Assembly (NCBI GenBank): GCA_013202445.1
Contig: JABMRW010000090.1
Span: forward strand, 1-8,085
DNA: 8,085 bases
Source of the DNA: Deltaproteobacteria bacterium
Lineage (GTDB): Bacteria; Chloroflexota; Dehalococcoidia; Dehalococcoidales; BS750m-G39
Direction of reading: 5' to 3'
Made by a program: the position numbers and the translations under genes. Positions 1-5,196 of the stretch are shown here, piece after piece. Position 1 is the first letter of the stretch. Every line of letters starts with the position of its first letter. The notes under the pieces are model-generated. The model saw only the letters and a program-made list of their open reading frames with translations, had not been told where the DNA came from and did no database searches.

Positions 1-139
1 CATCAGTCATGTAGGCATCTAGCCCCCTCTGCTGGGTATCTTGCTGTGCTATTTTCCATTCGGTGGCTCCTTCTACTTTAGATTTGGTGTTAAGCTGCAC
101 ACCATTCTTTCTATTGTAGCCGGGGCCATCTCTTTTTAG
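1..139 (-). other. Open reading frame fragment at left edge, unrecognised
   Basis: On the minus strand a frame stays open for 46 codons from just after a TAA (140-142) to the window edge. The translation is hydrophilic and rich in K, Q, N and T (it includes GYNRKNGVQLNTKSK). No ATG with a ribosome binding site starts it; the only near-start candidate is an internal GTG. It could be the start or a decayed piece of a gene whose main part lies left of the window, or chance. I do not recognise the protein. The remaining bases up to 195 hold no supportable gene. Confidence 0.2.
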
Positions 140-195
140 TTACTCTATATACTAAACGTCAGGAGCGTTTGTTTTAGCCTATGTTTTACAATTCT

Positions 196-504
196 CTAGC
201 TTGACACGCTTTTTACCTTCTTGTGCCGTTTTACCCAACCCAACACCTCCAGCAGGTCGCCCACCATCTTATCCTCCTGCATTTCGTGGCGGAGCGGCAT
301 TTCCGGGTCGATGCCGTAACGGATACGACGGCCTTCTTTGGTCTTGTTGACGTAGCCGTCAGTATCAAGGTCATTGATGATGTTGCGTGTTGCCTTCTCG
401 GTGATACCTATCGTGGCGGCAATCTCCCGGGCGGTGATTCGCGGCTTTTGGGCAATCAGGCAGAGCACTAAAGCGTGATTGGTGACGAATTTCCATCCCC
501 CCAT
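196..504 (-). CDS. Winged-helix (MarR/ArsR-like) DNA-binding regulator
   Basis: A 102-residue protein that is almost entirely one winged helix-turn-helix domain. Residues 10-20 form the first helix (HALVLCLIAQK). Residues 23-46 form the helix-turn-helix (ITAREIAATIG, turn, then recognition helix TEKATRNIINDLDTDG). Residues 50-64 are the wing (YVNKTKEGRRIRYGI). A short acidic then basic helical tail follows, ending in a Lys-rich stretch. No ligand or metal site is evident, so what it senses is unknown. The start is well fixed: AGGAGGTG on the minus strand lies five bases before the ATG. It is transcribed away from the kamA operon across a 267-base spacer containing paired inverted repeats, the classic layout of a local regulator controlling itself and a divergent operon. 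The regulatory link to kamA is inference from position. An alternative is an unrelated housekeeping wHTH protein. Confidence 0.85.
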   Translation of the reverse strand: MGGWKFVTNHALVLCLIAQKPRITAREIAATIGITEKATRNIINDLDTDGYVNKTKEGRRIRYGIDPEMPLRHEMQEDKMVGDLLEVLGWVKRHKKVKSVSS

Positions 505-509
505 TCTGG

Positions 510-517
510 CACCTCCT
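510..517 (-). promoter_or_regulatory. Shine-Dalgarno site of the winged-helix regulator
   Basis: The minus strand reads AGGAGGTG, a near-perfect anti-16S match, with five bases between it and the ATG at 502-504. It decides the start of the regulator gene. Confidence 0.8.
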
Positions 518-591
518 GGCTATGGTTGTACCTGTCTTTTTACCAACTAGTAGGCGGTTCATTATGACATTAAAAAATAACTAAAAAACTA

Positions 592-619
592 TTGACAATT
601 TCCATACTATGTGTATAAT
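592..619 (+). promoter_or_regulatory. Sigma70-type promoter of the kamA operon
   Basis: A perfect -35 box TTGACA (592-597) is followed, after 16 bases, by a perfect -10 box TATAAT (614-619). Transcription would start near 626, leaving a leader of about 145 nt before the kamA start. The surrounding DNA is strongly A/T-rich. The consensus match predicts a strong promoter that would need repression, which fits the inverted repeats immediately downstream. Confidence 0.8.
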
Positions 620-625
620 TTATTT

Positions 626-659
626 AGGAATAATAATTCCTGTATAGTATAACAGGAAT
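626..659. promoter_or_regulatory. Three alternating GGAAT/ATTCC half-sites, likely operator
   Basis: AGGAAT (626-631) is inverted as ATTCCT (636-641) across four bases. The second copy is also the left arm of a larger palindrome, ATTCCTGT (636-643) and ACAGGAAT (652-659), with perfect 8-bp arms and an 8-bp spacer. The first two half-sites are centred 10 bp apart, one helical turn. The array begins at the predicted transcription start, so a bound protein would block initiation or early elongation. The winged-helix protein encoded divergently at 196-504 is the obvious candidate binder (inference). The 8-bp arms could instead act as a hairpin at the 5' end of the mRNA. Confidence 0.6.
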
Positions 660-753
660 AAAAGGTTAGGGCAAGTACTTCTGGTTATTGGAGGGGGAAA
701 GAAACAAGAAATGTAACCTGATTGGCCGGTCCGATATACCAAAATATAAAACT

Positions 754-760
754 AGAGGAG
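754..760 (+). promoter_or_regulatory. Candidate ribosome binding site of kamA
   Basis: AGAGGAG lies 11 bases before the GTG at 772. This spacing is a little long. The alternative in-frame ATG at 790 has only the AAGGTG at 769-774 upstream, even farther away. An in-frame TAG at 763-765 rules out any earlier start, so GTG 772 is preferred but not certain. Confidence 0.5.
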
Positions 761-771
761 ACTAGAAAAAG

Positions 772-2115
772 GTGAAAGCGCCTTCAATAATGAAAAAACA
801 ATCCGCCCGGGGGGCGGAAAAATATTTTATAGATAACGCCGCCGAGGCCGAAGAGGAACCTCCTGGTGCCACTGCCCTATTAAATCTTGAGGAGGAGCCT
901 CCAAGTATCAGCGCCCAGAGACGGCGGTTCTTTGGGCATATCCCCGATAGTCTCTGGAACGACTGGAGGTGGCACTTCCGTAACCGAATTACCACCGTTG
1001 ACCAACTGGCCAGATATATACCCCTGACCGCTGAAGAGCAGGCCAGGCTCAAGCTGGTCGCCATCAAGTACCCTTTGGCAATAACCCCCTATTACCTCTC
1101 CCTGATTGACCCCGCCGACCCCAACGACCCCATCAGGATGCAGGCGGTGCCCACCTTTGACGAGATAGCTTTAACCGGCATCGGCTCGGAGGACCCCCTT
1201 GAAGAGAAGCGGGATTCGGTTGTCCCCGGCCTGGTACACCGCTACCCGGACCGTGCCTTAATGGTGCTTACCGATATATGCCCCATGCTCTGCCGTCACT
1301 GCACCCGCAAGCGGGAGTGGCGACACGGCTTATGGGTGCGCACCTCAAACCAAATCGAGGCCATGCTGGGCTACATACGCAATCATAAGACCATCAGGGA
1401 TGTGGTCATCTCCGGCGGCGACCCCTTAACTTTATCTACCCCCCACCTGGAGGCTATCATCTCCCGGCTGAGGAAGATAGAGCACGTCGAGATTATCCGT
1501 ATCGGCAGCCGCTTCCCTGTGGTACTGCCCCAGCGTATTGATGACGAGCTGTGCGCCATGCTGTCCAACTACGGCCCGATATGGCTCAACACTCACTTCA
1601 ACCACTACCGCGAGCTCACCCCGGAGGCAGCCGCCGCCTGCGATAGGCTGGTGCGGAGCGGCGTTCCGGTGAACAACCAGAGCGTTCTGCTGCGCGGTAT
1701 CAATGATACCGTGGAGATACAGACCAAATTGTGCCAGGGCCTGCTCAGGATTAAGGTGCGCCCTTACTACCTCTTCCAGTGCGACGAGGTGGAGGGGACG
1801 GAGCACCTGCGCACGCCGCTGGAGACGGGTTTGAAGATAATCGAGGGCATGCGCGGCTACACCTCAGGGTTGGCCGTGCCTACTTTCGTCATCGACCTCC
1901 CCCAGGGCGGGGGCAAGGTGCCGGTGCAGCCCAACTATGTCCTGGCGCAGAACGGAGATAAAATTCTGGTGAGGAACTACCAAGGCCATATCTACCACTG
2001 CCATAACCCCCGGACCAGGGCCAAAGCCAGGCCGGAGCCGGGTCCGGTCAAGGTGGCGGTTCCGGTCAAAAAGGAAGGAGCCAGGGATGCGGATAGGGTT
2101 AGCCTACGATCTTAA
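772..2115 (+). CDS. kamA: Lysine 2,3-aminomutase family radical SAM enzyme (KamA)
   Basis: A 447-residue PLP- and [4Fe-4S]/SAM-dependent aminomutase predicted to convert L-lysine to beta-lysine in the cytoplasm. The radical-SAM motif CxxxCxxC is C170, C174, C177, followed by R179, equivalent to the carboxylate-binding Arg in clostridial lysine aminomutase. Residues 211-219 contain the SAM-contacting SGGDPL motif. The PLP lysine is K382 in PQGGGK. D338 (FQCD) and D375 (VIDLP) align with the two Asp residues that hold the lysine epsilon-amino group in the clostridial enzyme; glutamate aminomutases and EpmB do not keep this pair. NQSVLLRGIND (302-312) is typical of the family. The first 50 residues are acidic with two EEEPP repeats; the last 35 are basic and Pro-rich. 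The start is GTG. It is the first gene of the operon and its 3' end overlaps the next gene by 29 nt. Family assignment is firm; lysine as substrate is inferred from the residues. Confidence 0.93.
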   Translation: MKAPSIMKKQSARGAEKYFIDNAAEAEEEPPGATALLNLEEEPPSISAQRRRFFGHIPDSLWNDWRWHFRNRITTVDQLARYIPLTAEEQARLKLVAIKYPLAITPYYLSLIDPADPNDPIRMQAVPTFDEIALTGIGSEDPLEEKRDSVVPGLVHRYPDRALMVLTDICPMLCRHCTRKREWRHGLWVRTSNQIEAMLGYIRNHKTIRDVVISGGDPLTLSTPHLEAIISRLRKIEHVEIIRIGSRFPVVLPQRIDDELCAMLSNYGPIWLNTHFNHYRELTPEAAAACDRLVRSGVPVNNQSVLLRGINDTVEIQTKLCQGLLRIKVRPYYLFQCDEVEGTEHLRTPLETGLKIIEGMRGYTSGLAVPTFVIDLPQGGGKVPVQPNYVLAQNGDKILVRNYQGHIYHCHNPRTRAKARPEPGPVKVAVPVKKEGARDADRVSLRS

Positions 2116-3091
2116 GATAGCCGTGCCCCTGGACGAAGCCAGCCCCGAAGACGCCCTGGAGGAGTATGACTCCCGGGAGACAGTGGAGCTTATCGCCGCC
2201 GCCCTTACCGCCGACGGACACCCGGTGGTGATGCTGGGTGGGGGTGGGGAGTTCCTGGAAAATATCCGGCGGGAGCGGGTTGATATCGTTTTTAATATCG
2301 CCGAGGGGCGGGGTAACTCCCGCAGCCGTGAGTCCCAGGTGCCCGCCGTCCTGGAGATGTTGGGCATTCCCTGTACCGGCTCGGACGCTCACTGCCTGAC
2401 TGTCTGCCTGGATAAGCCGCTGGCCAAGAAGCTGGCAGCCGCCGAGGGTATTGCTACCCCGCAGTGGCAGCTGATAACCGATGAGGAAGACCTTAGCCGC
2501 ATAGCTTGGGAGCAATTCCCCTTCCCTGCCATCGTCAAGCCGGCCTATGAAGGCTCGAGCAAGGGCATCCGTCTGACCTCGGTGGTGGATAATGTGGGGA
2601 GTTTGCCAGCGGAAGTAAGCCACCTTTTAGGCGCTTACCGGCAGCCGGTGATGGTGGAAGAGTTTATTACCGGTGACGAAGTCACCGTGGGTATTATCGG
2701 TAATGCCCCGCCCCTGTTGGCGGGCATGATGCGCATCGTACCCAGAAAAAGGGATGGTCACTTTATCTACTCACTGGAGGTAAAGCGCGATTACCTCAAC
2801 CTGGTTGACTACGAGTGTCCCCCGCAGCTGGCCGATGAGGTTAAAGAAAGGATAGCCCTGGCCAGCCTTAAAGTGTTTAAGGTTCTGGGCTGCCGTGACT
2901 TCGCCCGCGTAGACTTCAGGGTCAGCCCCGATGGGGTGCCCTATTTTCTGGAGATAAACCCACTACCGGGACTGGGCAGCTACAGTGACCTGGTCATTAT
3001 GGCCCGGAAACTGGGCTGGACGCACCAGGGGCTGATACAGGCTGTCCTCGAGGCCGCACTGAAAAGGTACTCGCCGTGCGTCGCCGTATAG
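2087..3091 (+). CDS. ATP-grasp ligase, D-Ala-D-Ala ligase-like (copy 1)
   Basis: A 334-residue ATP-grasp enzyme of the Ddl superfamily; these form an acyl phosphate from ATP and a carboxylate and couple it to an amine. Visible elements are the ATP-binding strand and Gly-rich loop IVKPAYEGSSKGI (149-161), the hinge VEEFITGDEVTVGI (190-203), and the metal site D276, E289 and N291 in ARVDF and FLEINPLPG, with the same spacing as in Ddl. S300 matches the Ddl Ser that binds the second substrate's carboxylate. The N-terminal Ddl signature GGxSxEHEVS, which grips the first D-Ala, is absent; instead the region reads YDLKIAVPLDEAS, then EEYDSRETVELI. A role in peptidoglycan is therefore unlikely, and ligation of another amino acid, perhaps beta-lysine, is inferred. 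The start is fixed by GGAAGGAG (2073-2080) inside the end of kamA. It overlaps the next gene by 16 nt. Confidence 0.88.
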   Translation: MRIGLAYDLKIAVPLDEASPEDALEEYDSRETVELIAAALTADGHPVVMLGGGGEFLENIRRERVDIVFNIAEGRGNSRSRESQVPAVLEMLGIPCTGSDAHCLTVCLDKPLAKKLAAAEGIATPQWQLITDEEDLSRIAWEQFPFPAIVKPAYEGSSKGIRLTSVVDNVGSLPAEVSHLLGAYRQPVMVEEFITGDEVTVGIIGNAPPLLAGMMRIVPRKRDGHFIYSLEVKRDYLNLVDYECPPQLADEVKERIALASLKVFKVLGCRDFARVDFRVSPDGVPYFLEINPLPGLGSYSDLVIMARKLGWTHQGLIQAVLEAALKRYSPCVAV

Positions 3092-4146
3092 CCGTCGTCC
3101 ACAACCAGCCCCAAAAAAGCCGCTATGACGAGCGGGGTGAGCAGGCCGCCGTTACCGGCGTCCTTGAGGCCGTGGAAGCGGTGCATGACGCCCTCCTTAA
3201 GCTGGGCTACGGGGTGGTCAAGGTGCCGCTGGCGCCACCGCTCCACCGCGCCAGGCAAAGGCTCGCTGCCCTGGAAGCGGATTTAGTCTTCAATCTCTTT
3301 GAGGGCTTTGCCGGCCACCCGGAAACGGAAGCCGAGATAGCCGAAATTTTATCGGCGCTGAGGATGCCTTTTACCGGCTGTCCCGCCGGGGCGCTCAAAT
3401 TGGCACTGGACAAGGCTAAGACCAAGGCGGTTTTAAAGAGCGCCGGCATCAACACCCCCGATTTCCAGTTGCTCCGCCCTGAGACGCTCTCTAGCTTCCG
3501 GCTGAGCTACCCCTGCATCGTCAAACCCCGCCGCGAGGATGCCAGCCACGGGCTTTCCCCGCAGAACGTGGTCTCTGATTTCTCCTCGTTAGAACAGCAG
3601 GTGACCGCGGTCAGCCGCTACTACGGTGGGCAGGCTCTGGTGGAGCATTTTATTGAGGGGCGCGAGTTCAACGTTACTGTGCTCGGCGGTACCGTCCTGC
3701 CCGTCTCCGAGATAGTTTACTCGCTGCCTGAGGAGGTGCCCCGCCTGCTTACCTTTGCCGCCAAGTGGCAGCCCGATAGCCCATATTTCCAGGGCACTAA
3801 AGTGGTCTGCCCGGCTGAAATCGAAGACAAAGAGAGAGAAAATATCGCTCAAACCGCCCTTAAAGTCTTTGGTTTGCTTGGCTGCCGCGGCTATGCTAGA
3901 GTGGATATGCGGCTGGACGAGGCGGGGCGGCTCAATGTTATTGAGGTTAACCCCAACCCCGATATCGCCCCCGACTCGGGTTCGGTGCGCCAGGCGGAGG
4001 CCGCCGGCATGGCTTACCCCCAATTTATTGAAAAGATTGTGAAACTGGCTCTGGAGAAGGAAGGCGATGATGGTCAGGATACGCCCCATGGCAAAAAAGG
4101 ACAAACCGGCCCTGATGGCTCTGCTGCGCGGCCTACCCGAGTTTAA
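3076..4146 (+). CDS. ATP-grasp ligase, D-Ala-D-Ala ligase-like (copy 2)
   Basis: A second, diverged 356-residue Ddl-like ATP-grasp protein. It shows the ATP-binding segment CIVKPRREDASHGL (147-160), the hinge VEHFIEGREFNVTVL (189-203), and metal ligands D277, E290 and N292 in GYARVDM and VIEVNPNPD. The N-terminus (VVHNQPQKS, then EAVEAVHDALLKLGY) again lacks the Ddl GGxSxEHEVS motif. The C-terminal pocket reads NPNPDIAPDSG, with Asp296 where Ddl has the Gly of its PG turn, so the second substrate probably also differs from D-Ala and from that of copy 1. It starts at GTG inside the end of copy 1; AAAAGG lies about nine bases upstream. After residue 330 the tail (GDDGQDTPHGKK onward) is Gly/Pro-rich and is coded by DNA that also encodes the next gene's N-terminus over 80 nt. 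It may add one residue per reaction alongside copy 1, or form a heteromer with it. Confidence 0.87.
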   Translation: MRRRIAVVHNQPQKSRYDERGEQAAVTGVLEAVEAVHDALLKLGYGVVKVPLAPPLHRARQRLAALEADLVFNLFEGFAGHPETEAEIAEILSALRMPFTGCPAGALKLALDKAKTKAVLKSAGINTPDFQLLRPETLSSFRLSYPCIVKPRREDASHGLSPQNVVSDFSSLEQQVTAVSRYYGGQALVEHFIEGREFNVTVLGGTVLPVSEIVYSLPEEVPRLLTFAAKWQPDSPYFQGTKVVCPAEIEDKERENIAQTALKVFGLLGCRGYARVDMRLDEAGRLNVIEVNPNPDIAPDSGSVRQAEAAGMAYPQFIEKIVKLALEKEGDDGQDTPHGKKGQTGPDGSAARPTRV

Positions 4147-4558
4147 ACCGGCTGAGGTGGTGGTGGCCGAGGAGGTCATTGACAGCTACCTGGCTGACCC
4201 CGCTGGCTCCGGCTTTAACACCCTGGTCGCCGAGGCTGATTCAGTTATTACCGGCTATATCAGCTACGGCCCCACCCCGCTGACGGAAGGCACCTGGGAT
4301 GTATACTGGATGGCGGTGTTGGTGCCGGAGCAGGGCAAGGGCGTGGGCGGCGCTTTGCTGGCTTATGCCGAGGACAGAATCAAAGAGGCCGGGGGCAGGT
4401 TGATAATCATCGAGACATCGTCACAGCCGGGGTACGAAAAGACCAGGCGCTTTTACCTGAATCACGGCTATGAGACTATAGCCCACCTCCCCGATTTTTA
4501 CGCTCCCGGTGATGATAAACTTATATTGCAGAAACGGCTCGAGAGACTAGAAAGGTAA
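4067..4558 (+). CDS. GNAT-family N-acetyltransferase
   Basis: A 163-residue stand-alone GNAT enzyme, which transfers acetyl from acetyl-CoA to an amine. The first strand and helix are VRIRPMAKKDKPALMALL (3-20). The core strand WDVYWMAVLV (77-86) leads into the CoA pyrophosphate loop EQGKGVGG (88-95) and its helix. The C-terminal part YEKTRRFYLNHGYE (123-136) is the usual last helix and strand. Start is ATG at 4067 or the adjacent ATG at 4070; AAGGAAGG (4057-4064) is a strong ribosome site for the latter. It lies 80 nt inside the preceding ligase gene. Following kamA and two amino-acid ligases, acetylation of a beta-lysine amine or of the ligated product is a reasonable inference; it is much shorter than the classical AblB beta-lysine acetyltransferase and need not be its orthologue. 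The acceptor cannot be read from sequence. Confidence 0.88.
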   Translation: MMVRIRPMAKKDKPALMALLRGLPEFKPAEVVVAEEVIDSYLADPAGSGFNTLVAEADSVITGYISYGPTPLTEGTWDVYWMAVLVPEQGKGVGGALLAYAEDRIKEAGGRLIIIETSSQPGYEKTRRFYLNHGYETIAHLPDFYAPGDDKLILQKRLERLER

Positions 4559-4563
4559 TTTTA

Positions 4564-5169
4564 ATGGGCAACCTTTTACAATACTTCATTTTCACATTCG
4601 TCCCCCTGTTCATCGTTGTTGACGCCTTGGGCACTCTGCCCTTCGTTCTTTCCTTGAGTGAGGACATGATTAAACCCCAGCGCCGCCGTATGATTCACGT
4701 AGCGGTGATGAGCGCTACCGTGCTTGGCCTGTTCTTTCTTTTCTTCGGCCAGCTAGTTCTGAAATTGATGGGGATTTCGGTCGGCTCCTTCGCCATTGCC
4801 GGAGGGATAATCCTGCTGGCTTTTGCCATCAAGTACATGACCACCGGTCACATGGTGGAAGCTGTCAAGGAGGAGCTGGTGGCGGTTGTGCCCATCGGTA
4901 CCCCGCTGACGGTAGGCCCGGCGACGATAACCACCCTGTTGCTCTTGACAACGCAGTTCCCCCTCTATATGGTACTCATCTCCTTCGCCCTGAATATGGC
5001 TATTACCTGGGTTATCTTTCTGGGGGGAGAGCAGGTGTCTCGTTTTCTGGGGCGGGGGGGCTTAAGGGCGATTTCCCGTGTATTCAGCCTGCTGCTGGCG
5101 GCTATCGCCGTGAGCATGGTTATACACGGGTTGGAGCTGGTTGGTATAATTAAGATTGCGGGGGGCTAA
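4564..5169 (+). CDS. MarC-family integral membrane protein
   Basis: A 201-residue inner-membrane protein with six predicted helices: about 5-30, 42-63, 70-91, 112-131, 133-155 and 172-196. The family signature PIGTPLTVGPATITTLLL (110-127) at the fourth helix and the short charged loop SEDMIKPQRRR (32-42) identify the MarC/NAAT group; the length is normal. The physiological substrate of MarC proteins is not firmly known, and the historic link to multiple antibiotic resistance was withdrawn. It sits five bases after the GNAT stop, with AAAGG eight bases before the ATG, so it is cotranscribed with the pathway genes. An export or uptake role for the pathway product is possible but inferred from position only. 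Confidence 0.92.
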   Translation: MGNLLQYFIFTFVPLFIVVDALGTLPFVLSLSEDMIKPQRRRMIHVAVMSATVLGLFFLFFGQLVLKLMGISVGSFAIAGGIILLAFAIKYMTTGHMVEAVKEELVAVVPIGTPLTVGPATITTLLLLTTQFPLYMVLISFALNMAITWVIFLGGEQVSRFLGRGGLRAISRVFSLLLAAIAVSMVIHGLELVGIIKIAGG

Positions 5170-5196
5170 AAGCCGGCGGGGAGAGGAATTTAAGCT

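Noticed and set aside
154..175. Hairpin AAACG/CGTTT followed by GTTTT on the plus strand
   Set aside because: The stem is only five pairs and no gene is known to be transcribed rightward into it; on the minus strand, where it would follow the regulator, there is no T-run.
561..566. Minus-strand CATAAT as a -10 box for the regulator
   Set aside because: No acceptable -35 box lies at 16-18 bases, so I cannot support a leftward promoter position.
772..2115. KamA as EpmB of the EF-P modification pathway
   Set aside because: No EpmA-like lysyl-tRNA synthetase or EF-P gene is nearby, and the protein carries the lysine-binding Asp pair of free-lysine aminomutases.
2099..2623. 174-codon minus-strand frame opposite ligase 1
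   Set aside because: Antisense shadow with low-complexity content; the plus strand holds a clear ATP-grasp enzyme.
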